Assembly: GCA_946618395.1 (NCBI GenBank)
Contig: CAMOLD010000079.1
Span: 1 to 6,263 of the forward strand
DNA: 6,263 bases
DNA from: an uncultured Clostridia bacterium
GTDB taxonomy: Bacteria > Bacillota > Clostridia > Oscillospirales > CAG-272
Direction of reading: 5' to 3'
The notes below the pieces were generated by a model. The model saw only the letters and a list, made by a program, of their open reading frames with translations, was not told the origin of the DNA and did not search any database. Position numbers and translations under genes: made by a program. This document shows positions 1 through 5,849 of this stretch, piece after piece (the stretch's first letter is position 1; each line of letters opens with the position of its first letter).

Positions 1-503
1 TGGTCGGTGTCGCCGATCATCAGGGGGACCGCACTCGGATTTTGCCGCTTCCATTCGCGGGCAAGGTCGGTTTTTCCGTAGGCATGGTGGTCGCCGGCGC
101 CAATAATCTCGTCAAACAACCCGGCAATTTCCAAACTTTCCAGCTGCTCCAAAAGCATTTCCTTTTTGGTTGCCGAAAGCAAAATTTGGGGGATTTTTGA
201 TACACGTACCGCCTCTAAAAGTTCCTTGATCCCCCGGTGGAGCGGCGCCTGTTCCTTTTTGCTGTTGTAATCGTTCATCCATTCGTCGGCAAGCACCGGA
301 AAGGGGGTTTTGGAAAAATCAAAGCCCAATCGTTGGTAATAATCGATGACAGGAAAGCCGAAAATCTCCCGGTAGGCGTCCTCGTTTGCCAGCGGTGGCA
401 GGCCGTGCGCCTGCAACAGGTGATTGGTGATGCCGACGTCATAGCCGACGTCATCCAGAATGGTGCCGTTAAAATCCCAGACCAGGTGTGTGTAACGTTT
501 CAT
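1..503 (-). CDS. HAD-family hydrolase, C-terminal end cut by the window edge
   Basis: Leftward gene starting at the ATG at 503-501 and still open at base 1, so 167 codons are visible. HAD motif I is at residues 10-14 (DFNGT): Asp10 is the expected nucleophile, and Asn12 sits where most HAD phosphatases have the second, acid/base Asp. Motif II is probably Ser110 (ILLSAT), motif III Lys144 (YGKTD) and motif IV begins with GDTD at 164-167 just before the edge. Residues about 17-90 form the cap region. A GGAGAG ribosome binding site (509-514) lies 5 bases before the ATG. Enzymes of this fold usually cleave small phosphate esters in the cytoplasm, and the W-D-x-N-G-T-hydrophobic-L-D-D form is a recurrent bacterial subgroup. 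The substrate cannot be named from sequence. It is divergent from the wall hydrolase gene, and no clear promoter was found for it. Confidence 0.88.
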   Translation of the reverse strand, partial: MKRYTHLVWDFNGTILDDVGYDVGITNHLLQAHGLPPLANEDAYREIFGFPVIDYYQRLGFDFSKTPFPVLADEWMNDYNSKKEQAPLHRGIKELLEAVRVSKIPQILLSATKKEMLLEQLESLEIAGLFDEIIGAGDHHAYGKTDLAREWKRQNPSAVPLMIGDTD

Positions 504-582
504 AGTTTCTCTCCGCGGTTGTTGGTTTTTCCTGCTTTTGGCAGAGCTGACTGCGCTTTCCTTGATTGCCGGAAAGTGTGGG

Positions 583-612
583 TTGCGCGCCCGCGCGCCG
601 GTATGTTACAAT
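583..612 (+). promoter_or_regulatory. Extended -10 promoter for the wall hydrolase gene
   Basis: An extended -10 element, TGTTACAAT, lies at 604-612 (hexamer TACAAT, one mismatch to TATAAT, with the TGn extension). A weak -35 candidate, TTGCGC at 583-588, is 18 bases upstream. The spacer is almost purely G and C. Transcription would start near 619, about 24 bases before the ATG. The extended -10 makes this plausible despite the poor -35. Confidence 0.5.
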
Positions 613-642
613 GGGGGTATCTCAACGAAAGGAGATTTCCCG

Positions 643-1485
643 ATGAAAATCAAAACAAGAATTTGGATCGTCCTTTTGGGGCTTTGTTTGCTTTGGGGAC
701 AGGCGGGGCTGTTTGCCGCTTCCGCCGCGCCGCCCGGAGGAATTGAAACCCCGGTCTATCTGGAAAACGAGGAGGTGCTTGCCGGCGAATGCCTGCGCAT
801 AAGCGGAACAACCTATGTTCCCTTGCGCAAATTCGCAACCCTGTTGGGCGCGAACGACATTTTTTGGAACAGCCGGACCAAAACCGCAACGGTCAAATCC
901 ACCGCGCTGACCATGACGGTGCGCGAGGGAGAAGTTTACATCCTTGCCAACGGGCATTGCTTTTACACCGTTCAAAAAATTCGTAACCTTTCCGGCTCGC
1001 TTTATGTTCCCGTCCGACCGCTTGCGCGCGCCTTTGCGCTGGAATTGGAATGGGACGCCTCTCTTTGCGCCGTCCGCCTTTCCCGGACCGGCAAAAATGC
1101 CGTCCCTGCGGCGAATTATGACGCCGACACGCTCTACTGGCTTTCCCGCATCATTTCCGCCGAGGCGCGGGGCGAATCTTTGGAAGGGCAGATTGCCGTT
1201 GGCAACGTGGTTTACAACCGCGTGGCATCGCCCGAATTTCCAAACACCGTTTGGGGCGTGATTTTTGACCGCAAATACGGCACGCAGTTCTCGCCGGTTT
1301 CTTTCGGCACCATTTATGACGCGCCCTCGGCAAACGCCGTGATTGCGGCAAAGATTTGCATGGAAGGCTACTCGCTCTCCGACCGGGCGCTTTATTTTGT
1401 CAATCCGCGCCTGGCAACCAGCACCTGGATCCAGCGCGCACGCCCCTATCTTTTCACCATCGGCAACCATCAATTTTACGCATAA
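643..1485 (+). CDS. Secreted cell wall hydrolase: copper-amine-oxidase-like N-terminal domain plus SleB domain
   Basis: Protein of 280 residues. The ATG at 643 is chosen because AAAGGAG (628-634) lies 8 bases upstream and the protein then begins with a clean signal peptide: basic MKIKTR, a hydrophobic stretch at 7-24, and a likely cleavage site near ASAA (26-29). Residues about 38-147 resemble the copper amine oxidase N-terminal domain (PF07833-like), with two characteristic blocks, TTYVPLR (56-62) and SLYVPVR (119-125). Residues about 160-280 match the SleB/CwlJ hydrolase fold (PF07486-like). In that family the first Glu of the EARGE motif is catalytic, here Glu174. The conserved VVYNRV and ALYFVNP segments are also present. 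Such enzymes cleave peptidoglycan, in some spore-formers the spore cortex during germination. A vegetative wall role is equally possible because the usual peptidoglycan-binding domain is replaced by the PF07833-like module. The DUF11 gene follows 113 bases downstream. Confidence 0.9.
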   Translation: MKIKTRIWIVLLGLCLLWGQAGLFAASAAPPGGIETPVYLENEEVLAGECLRISGTTYVPLRKFATLLGANDIFWNSRTKTATVKSTALTMTVREGEVYILANGHCFYTVQKIRNLSGSLYVPVRPLARAFALELEWDASLCAVRLSRTGKNAVPAANYDADTLYWLSRIISAEARGESLEGQIAVGNVVYNRVASPEFPNTVWGVIFDRKYGTQFSPVSFGTIYDAPSANAVIAAKICMEGYSLSDRALYFVNPRLATSTWIQRARPYLFTIGNHQFYA

Positions 1486-1537
1486 AAGCCCGTCCTGCGC
1501 CACACCTGCCGCCCGGTTCCGACATATACTGACAATG

Positions 1538-1580
1538 GCGGGGACAGCGGACAGATGCCCTGCCCCTGCTCTGATTTTTT
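1538..1580 (+). terminator. Possible terminator, or leader hairpin, between the wall hydrolase and DUF11 genes
   Basis: GCGGGGACAG (1538-1547) can pair with CTGCCCCTGC (1560-1569), giving ten positions with one mismatch and one G-U pair and a 12-base loop. Six T follow at 1575-1580, but they are separated from the stem by TCTGA, which weakens the terminator reading. A TATACT hexamer at 1525-1530 resembles a -10 element, without a good -35. If it is used, the transcript would begin almost at the hairpin, which would then be a 5' leader structure for the DUF11 gene. Confidence 0.35.
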
Positions 1581-1598
1581 CAGAAAGGTATCCGATTT

Positions 1599-2438
1599 AT
1601 GCCACAACAATTTACCAACCGGGCGCAGCTTTCCTACAACAACACCGTGGTTCTTTCCAACACCGTTACCGGCGAGATTGCAGATGTTCTCTCCGTGACC
1701 AAAACCGTGCTGGAAAGCGCCTATACGGTTGGCGGGCGCCTGACCTACGTTGTGAATCTGGTCAACTCCGATACCGTTGCCCTGACCGACCTGACGCTTG
1801 TTGACGATTTGGGCGCCGGAGAGGGCGGAACGCCGCTTTTGAACTATTCGGAAGGTTCGGTGCACTATTTTGTGAACGGCACGGCTCAGCCCGCGCCCGC
1901 CGCAACCGGCGGCAGCACGCTGACGATTGAGGGAATTTCGGTTCCTGCCGGCGGAAACGCCGCCGTGATTTACGAAGCGGTTGTGAACGAATACGCCTCC
2001 CCCGAAGTTGGCGCAACGCTAACCAACACCGTTGTTGTCAACGGGGACTGCACGCTTCCCGTAACCGCCACGGCAACCGTGGCGGCAAACGTTGGGGCAG
2101 AGCTTTCGATTTGCAAATCGCTTTCGCCTTTGGTGGTGTCCGGGAACGACAGCCTGACCTACACCTTCATCCTCCGCAACAGCGGAAACGAGGCGGCGGG
2201 CGGCGAGAACGGCCCGGTTTTGACCGACACCTTTGACCCGATTCTTTCGGGCATTGCCGTAACGCTGAACGGCGCGCCGATGTCGGCAACCGGCTACACC
2301 TACGACGAGGCAAGCGGACTGTTCCAGACCGCGCCGGGCGCTTTGACCATTCCTGCCGCAACCTTTACCCAAAACGAGGACGGCACCTGGTCTTCCACCC
2401 CCGGAGAGGCAACCATCACGATTACGGGGACCATTTGA
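1599..2438 (+). CDS. DUF11 two-repeat beta protein without signal peptide
   Basis: Protein of 279 residues, rich in Thr, Val, Ala, Asn and Gly, and built of beta-strand segments of DUF11 type. The two repeats line up: SVTKTV (32-37) with SICKSL (170-175), LTYVVNLVNS (48-57) with LTYTFILRNS (186-195), and LTLVDDL (65-71) with VLTDTFD (207-213). The N-terminal segment FTNRAQLSYN (5-14) resembles LTNTVVVNGD (141-150), the last strand of repeat 1, whereas repeat 2 stops before its own equivalent strand (ending TITITGTI). The start is fixed by AGAAAGG (1582-1588), 10 bases upstream, and by an in-frame TGA at 1572-1574 that rules out a longer N-terminus. There is therefore no signal peptide, transmembrane segment or sorting motif. 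I recall similar unnamed clostridial DUF11 proteins with a comparable N-terminus. DUF11 is common in surface proteins, but the role here is unknown. A strong terminator follows. Confidence 0.85.
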   Translation: MPQQFTNRAQLSYNNTVVLSNTVTGEIADVLSVTKTVLESAYTVGGRLTYVVNLVNSDTVALTDLTLVDDLGAGEGGTPLLNYSEGSVHYFVNGTAQPAPAATGGSTLTIEGISVPAGGNAAVIYEAVVNEYASPEVGATLTNTVVVNGDCTLPVTATATVAANVGAELSICKSLSPLVVSGNDSLTYTFILRNSGNEAAGGENGPVLTDTFDPILSGIAVTLNGAPMSATGYTYDEASGLFQTAPGALTIPAATFTQNEDGTWSSTPGEATITITGTI

Positions 2439-2464
2439 TTCGCAACAAAAAGGGAAAAATCCTT

Positions 2465-2492
2465 CCGCCCGGCGTTTGCCGGGCGGTTTTTT
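2465..2492 (+). terminator. Strong intrinsic terminator after the DUF11 gene
   Basis: A perfect 9-bp stem (CCGCCCGGC at 2465-2473 with GCCGGGCGG at 2478-2486), a GTTT loop and six T at 2487-2492. The T run overlaps the rlmH stop codon on the other strand. The same hairpin could serve the leftward transcript, where it begins just after the stop and is followed, after four bases, by ATTTTT. Confidence 0.92.
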
Positions 2493-2970
2493 ATTTGTGA
2501 TATTTCGTGCCGCGCAAAATGCCCAGCGAGCGGTAGAGCGTTTCCAAAAGAATGACCCGCATAAGCTGATGCGGAAAGGTGAGTTTGGAGACCGAGAGGC
2601 GAAAATCGCACGCCTCTTTGACCGACGGCGAAAGCCCGTGGGAAGAGCCGATGATCAGGGCGACCGCGCCGTGCGATACGCCGATTTGCTCCAATTTTTC
2701 GGCAAGTTCCTCGGAGGAAAGCTGCTTTCCCTCCACGCAAAGGGCGATTCGGTAGGCGCGCGGCGGCAGAACGGCAAGAATGGCTTTTCCCTCCTCTTCC
2801 AGCGCGGCGGCAATTTCGCCCGCGCCGGGATTTTCGGGCAGTTTGGATTCCTTGACGTTGACAAGCTCCAATTTGCAAAACGCGCGCAACCGCTTTTCAT
2901 ATTCGGCAAACGCCGCGCGGAGGTAGTCTTCTTTCAGCGTTCCAACGGCAACAAGCGTAACGTTGAGCAT
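2491..2970 (-). CDS. rlmH: 23S rRNA (pseudouridine1915-N3)-methyltransferase RlmH
   Basis: Protein of 159 residues, the usual full length of RlmH. This SPOUT-class enzyme uses S-adenosylmethionine to methylate N3 of pseudouridine 1915 in helix 69 of 23S rRNA on assembled 70S ribosomes. Family marks are the GKQLSSEELA block (81-90), the glycine-rich cofactor loop IIGSSHG (106-112), the FPHQLMRVILLE segment (132-143), and the C-terminal YHK that ends the chain. The start at 2970 has AGAGGA a few bases upstream and gives the standard MLNVTLVAVG opening. It is the last gene of a leftward cluster, 16 bases after the walJ-like stop. Pairing of walJ and rlmH resembles the order in Bacillus subtilis, where both lie downstream of walRK. 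No walRK, walH or walI is visible here. The gene ends in the shared terminator. Confidence 0.96.
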   Translation of the reverse strand: MLNVTLVAVGTLKEDYLRAAFAEYEKRLRAFCKLELVNVKESKLPENPGAGEIAAALEEEGKAILAVLPPRAYRIALCVEGKQLSSEELAEKLEQIGVSHGAVALIIGSSHGLSPSVKEACDFRLSVSKLTFPHQLMRVILLETLYRSLGILRGTKYHK

Positions 2971-2986
2971 CTTTTTCCTCTTTCTT

Positions 2987-3763
2987 TCAAATCAGTTCGG
3001 TAACGGCTTCGGGCGCGGCGACCCGAAGAATAACATCCTTGCCGCACAAACGCGCGGCGGTGGTTTGGTAGGCAAGCTCCGGGGTGTTGTTCTCGCGGCT
3101 CAAATGTGCCAGCAGGATGCGCTTGGTGCCGCTTTGGGCAAGCCGCCCGGCAAGTGCGGCGCAATCGGCATTGGAAAGGTGCCCCCGCTCGCCGTAAATG
3201 CGTTTTTTGAGGTAGTAGGGGTATCCGCCGTTCCAAAGCATATCAATATCATGGTTGCTTTCCAAAATCACATAGTCGCACCCGGTCAGGTTTTGCTCCA
3301 CAATTTCGGTCGGCGCGCCCATATCGGTTGCGTATCCGACCTTGCAAACGCCCTCGCCGGTTTGAACCTCGATGCGGTAGCCAACCGACGCGCGGCTATC
3401 ATGCGGCGTTGGAAACGCCGAAACCGAAAAATTCCCCACCGCCGTTTGAAAAGGTGCCGAATGCCGGACGACCAGCGCCGGGGCAACCCCCGCAAAAAGG
3501 AGCGCGTCGGCGGTCTCGCCAACGGCGTGCACCGGGATTTGATACCGTTTGGCAAACACCGGCAGGGCGCTGATGTGGTCGCTATGCTCATGCGTGACGA
3601 ACACGGCGCGCACCTGCGATGGCGCATAGCCGACCTCGGCAAGGCAGGCGCAAAGGCGCTTGCAATTTTTGCCGCCGTCAATCAGAATGCACTCCCCGCC
3701 TTGGGCAATCAAAAACGCATTGCCGGTGGAGCCGGAATATAGCGAGCAGATATGCAAACTCAT
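2987..3763 (-). CDS. walJ: WalJ (YycJ)-type metallo-beta-lactamase-fold protein
   Basis: Protein of 258 residues from the ATG at 3763-3761. It opens with MSLHICSLYSGSTGN, typical of the WalJ/YycJ family. The metal-binding motif HEHSDH lies at 58-63 (ligands His58, His60, Asp62, His63). Further likely ligands are His121 (PTPHDS), Asp147 (GYATDMG) and His220 (LLAHLS), so the di-metal site looks complete. Family members are cytoplasmic nuclease-like hydrolases, linked in some Firmicutes to replication, mismatch repair or cell-wall coordination. The exact substrate here is inferred only by family. The start codon overlaps the stop of the upstream membrane-protein gene as ATGA (3763-3760), which suggests translational coupling. 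A GTG at 3772 is in frame, but it lies inside the GGGGTGG sequence that probably acts as the ribosome binding site. rlmH follows after 16 bases. Confidence 0.9.
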   Translation of the reverse strand: MSLHICSLYSGSTGNAFLIAQGGECILIDGGKNCKRLCACLAEVGYAPSQVRAVFVTHEHSDHISALPVFAKRYQIPVHAVGETADALLFAGVAPALVVRHSAPFQTAVGNFSVSAFPTPHDSRASVGYRIEVQTGEGVCKVGYATDMGAPTEIVEQNLTGCDYVILESNHDIDMLWNGGYPYYLKKRIYGERGHLSNADCAALAGRLAQSGTKRILLAHLSRENNTPELAYQTTAARLCGKDVILRVAAPEAVTELI

Positions 3764-4149
3764 TGGAACCACCCCGCTACGATTTGCCCGAAGAACAAAT
3801 AAATCAAATCGGCAAAAAAAACAAGCAGAATGGGAATGATGAAGGTGAGCGCCCAGCGCGACCGGCGAAACAGGCGTTCCCCTTCGGCGTTCCAGGCTTC
3901 AATTTCATCTTTCTTCATCCCTATGGGCAGGTTTTCGGGCGTTTTGCGCCGGTGGGTAAAACCTTTATTGTAAATGACAAACCAAACGATCAATGCACCG
4001 CCGATTGCCAGATAGATGAAGGGCAGGTATGGGAAATAAAGAACCGCCGGCAACACGAAATAGAGCGTTGCGAGCCACGCGGTATTGAAGATCAGCAACA
4101 GCGCAAGCCCTGTTTGCCCTTTGCGAAAGGGGTTTTGAAAGCGTATCAT
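3760..4149 (-). CDS. Small three-helix membrane protein, function unknown
   Basis: Protein of 129 residues. Hydrophobic stretches at about 14-37, 41-61 and 99-120 look like three membrane helices. Between helices 2 and 3 is a charged loop (about 62-98) with KGFTHRRKTPENLP followed by an acidic then basic segment ending in RRSRW. No catalytic motif is visible. I have an impression of similar conserved hypothetical proteins in Clostridia but cannot name a family. The start at 4149 is supported by an AAGGAAA ribosome binding site 8-9 bases upstream. The stop overlaps the walJ start by 4 bases, so the two proteins are probably made together, and a link to WalJ or the envelope is the natural guess. 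The gene begins only 20 bases after a strong terminator and has no visible promoter of its own. Confidence 0.8.
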   Translation of the reverse strand: MIRFQNPFRKGQTGLALLLIFNTAWLATLYFVLPAVLYFPYLPFIYLAIGGALIVWFVIYNKGFTHRRKTPENLPIGMKKDEIEAWNAEGERLFRRSRWALTFIIPILLVFFADLIYLFFGQIVAGWFQ

Positions 4150-4168
4150 ATCGGGTTTCCTTTTTTTT

Positions 4169-4206
4169 AAAAGAAATACGGGGGAGGGGCGTTTTCCCCT
4201 CCCCCG
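4169..4206 (-). terminator. Strong intrinsic terminator after the galactokinase gene
   Basis: On the leftward strand a perfect 11-bp stem (4206-4196 with 4189-4179; five G, A, four G, closed by a C-G pair) carries a 6-base loop and is followed by TATTTCTTTT (4178-4169). It lies 10 bases past the galactokinase stop and directly in front of the ribosome binding site of the membrane-protein gene. Confidence 0.88.
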
Positions 4207-4215
4207 CTCGTTCGT

Positions 4216-5496
4216 TCAAATTTTGGTGGCTCCCACCGGGCGAATGCGCAGGACCATGCAGGCGCCCGTTCCGAAAGCGGCGTCCATAACTGCGCGGAAC
4301 TCTTCCACCGCGTTGTTGGGGACGAATGCCTGGATTGTTCCGGCAAATCCGCCGCCGTGAACACGCCATGCCGCGGTTTTGCCCGCGAGCACGCGCTCGG
4401 CAAGGCAGAGCGCAAGAGAGAGTCCCTGCTCCGCCGGATTTTTGGTGGTAAACACGTTTTGCAAATAGCAGAAGGAGGAGCGCCCGGAAGCAATGACCTC
4501 GGTAAAGAACGCCTTGACGTCGCCGGCTTTGAGCGCCGCTTTTTGCGCGGCGACGCGGCGGTTCTCGGCGTAGAAGTGCAGCGCGCGCATCACGGCGCGG
4601 TCATTGGTCTTTTGGCGCAGCTCGGCAATGGATGAAAGCACTTTTTCCTCCTCCACCTCGCGCAAAACCGGTTTGCCGAAGCAGGCGGCAACAGCTTTCA
4701 TCTCGGCAGGGACCGAGGCATAGTCGCCGGTCAGGTCGGCATGGTTTCCGCCGGTGTTGACAATGCAAAGATTATAGCCCGCGGCGCTCATATCAAAATC
4801 GATTTTTTCAATGATCGGCTGTTTGGGGTCGGCAAAGTCGATGGCAACAATTCCCCCAACGGCGCAGGCAACCTGATCCATCAGCCCGCAGGGTTTGCCG
4901 AAAAAGACATTCTCGGCATACTGCGCCAGCTTGGCAATTTCCACATTGCTGATCTTGCCGTCGTTATAAAGATAGTTGAGAATGTTGCCCACCATATCCT
5001 CAAACGCCGCCGAGGAGGAAATGCCCGAGCCTTTGAGCACGTTGGAGGTGGTGTAGGCGTCAAAACCGCCAACGGCAAAGCCCTCTTTCCGAAAACCTGC
5101 CGCCATTCCGGCAATCAAAGCGTCCGAACGCTCAAACCGCTCCTGTTTGGGGGCGGTAAAGGCGGTCAGATCGACCACGTCCTCGGGAAAGCCCTCGCTC
5201 TTGATGCGAATGACCGCATCGGCGCGCGGAGAAGCAACGGCAATGATGTCCAAATCAATGGAGGCGGCAATCACGCAACCGTGGTTGTGGTCGGTGTGGT
5301 TGCCCGAAAGCTCGCTACGCCCGGCAACCGAATAAAAGGCGGCGTCGCGGTCGGTGCCGTAAAGCTCCTCAAAGGCGGAAAGCGCCTTTGCATAGCGCTC
5401 TTTTTGCGCCGCCAGCGCCCCTTCGCCGTAGATGTAACAAAAGCGCTTGTCAAAATCGCCGCGGGAAAGCGCGGCGCGCAGTTCGGTGGTTTTCAT
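4216..5496 (-). CDS. galK: Galactokinase-family GHMP kinase with altered sugar-site residues
   Basis: Protein of 426 residues, slightly longer than classical GalK (about 380-390), with an N-terminal extension of roughly 30-40 residues. GalK phosphorylates galactose to galactose-1-phosphate with ATP, the entry step of the Leloir pathway in the cytoplasm. The galactokinase signature is at 59-73 (GRSELSGNHTDHNHG), the GHMP phosphate loop at 155-164 (KGSGISSSAA), the catalytic-Asp motif at 203-208 (CGLMDQ, Asp207), and motif 3 at 380-387 (HGGGFAGT). Arg60, His67, Asp69 and Asp207 match active-site residues of human GALK1 (Arg37, His44, Asp46, Asp186). The expected Glu43 and Tyr47 are Asn66 and His70, so preference for galactose is not certain. 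I recall this GNHTDH form in other clostridial kinases. GAGGAG (5503-5508) lies 6 bases before the ATG. The abrB-like gene ends 19 bases upstream with no terminator between, so the two are probably co-transcribed. No other Leloir gene is in view. Confidence 0.88.
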   Translation of the reverse strand: MKTTELRAALSRGDFDKRFCYIYGEGALAAQKERYAKALSAFEELYGTDRDAAFYSVAGRSELSGNHTDHNHGCVIAASIDLDIIAVASPRADAVIRIKSEGFPEDVVDLTAFTAPKQERFERSDALIAGMAAGFRKEGFAVGGFDAYTTSNVLKGSGISSSAAFEDMVGNILNYLYNDGKISNVEIAKLAQYAENVFFGKPCGLMDQVACAVGGIVAIDFADPKQPIIEKIDFDMSAAGYNLCIVNTGGNHADLTGDYASVPAEMKAVAACFGKPVLREVEEEKVLSSIAELRQKTNDRAVMRALHFYAENRRVAAQKAALKAGDVKAFFTEVIASGRSSFCYLQNVFTTKNPAEQGLSLALCLAERVLAGKTAAWRVHGGGFAGTIQAFVPNNAVEEFRAVMDAAFGTGACMVLRIRPVGATKI

Positions 5497-5515
5497 GGGT
5501 TTCTCCTCTATTCGG

Positions 5516-5761
5516 TCAATTCAGTTTTTTCAGTTTTGCAAGGCATTCGGGGCAAATGCGTTTGCCGCCAAAGTCAATCAGGTCGTCGGCATTGGTGCAG
5601 AAAATGCAGGACGGCTGATATTTTTGCAGGATAACGCGCTCGCCGTCAATAAAAATTTCCATAGCGTCGCGGACTTCCAGCCCCAGCGTCTGGCGGATCT
5701 CGGCGGGCATGACGATGCGCCCGAGTTCATCAATTTTGCGAACCATTCCGGTTGATTTCAT
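5516..5761 (-). CDS. AbrB/SpoVT-type transcriptional regulator with four-cysteine tail
   Basis: Protein of 81 residues. Residues about 5-48 are the AbrB/SpoVT swapped-hairpin DNA-binding domain (VRKIDELGRIVMPAEIR, then LGLEVRDAMEIF). The C-terminal part holds two CxxC pairs, Cys52/Cys55 and Cys70/Cys73, which look like a zinc ribbon or knuckle. Clostridial AbrB-like regulators often carry such a tail. AbrB proteins are dimeric or tetrameric DNA binders that control transition-state genes. The ATG at 5761 is chosen because the conserved domain begins at once and AAAAGGGG (5771-5778) lies 9 bases upstream. The open frame continues further upstream, but that stretch runs through the promoter. 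The gene is first in its transcription unit, with galK 19 bases after it. A tandem TGGAA pair upstream suggests autoregulation (inference). Confidence 0.93.
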   Translation of the reverse strand: MKSTGMVRKIDELGRIVMPAEIRQTLGLEVRDAMEIFIDGERVILQKYQPSCIFCTNADDLIDFGGKRICPECLAKLKKLN

Positions 5762-5800
5762 AATGCGAATCCCCTTTTCTTTTTTTCGATGGTTTTCCTT

Positions 5801-5829
5801 ATTATAATCCTTTTTGAGAATTCTGTCAA
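5801..5829 (-). promoter_or_regulatory. Consensus sigma-A promoter of the abrB-like gene and galK
   Basis: On the leftward strand TTGACA (5829-5824) and TATAAT (5806-5801) are separated by exactly 17 bases, a perfect match to the vegetative consensus. Transcription should start near 5794, giving a leader of about 33 bases before the ATG at 5761. Confidence 0.93.
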
Positions 5830-5849
5830 GACGAAAAGCTGTCATTTTT

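Noticed and set aside
622..1503. Open frame on the - strand (293 codons) opposite the SleB-type gene
   Set aside because: Antisense to a gene with signal peptide and two known domains; the product is a low-complexity mix rich in Arg, Gly and Asn with no family features.
2963..3742. Open frame on the + strand (259 codons) opposite walJ
   Set aside because: Fully antisense to a gene with an intact metal-binding motif, with no recognisable domain in the product. Treated as a shadow.
3764..3772. GTG start three codons upstream for walJ
   Set aside because: The GTG sits inside the GGGGTGG that serves as ribosome binding site for the ATG at 3763, and the ATG forms the usual ATGA overlap with the upstream stop and gives the standard family N-terminus.
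4741..5634. Long open frame on the + strand (297 codons) across galK and into the abrB-like gene
   Set aside because: It lies antisense to two clearly recognisable genes, its product has no recognisable domain and is skewed toward Gly, Asn, Val and Arg, and no ribosome binding site leads it. Long antisense frames are common in GC-rich coding DNA.
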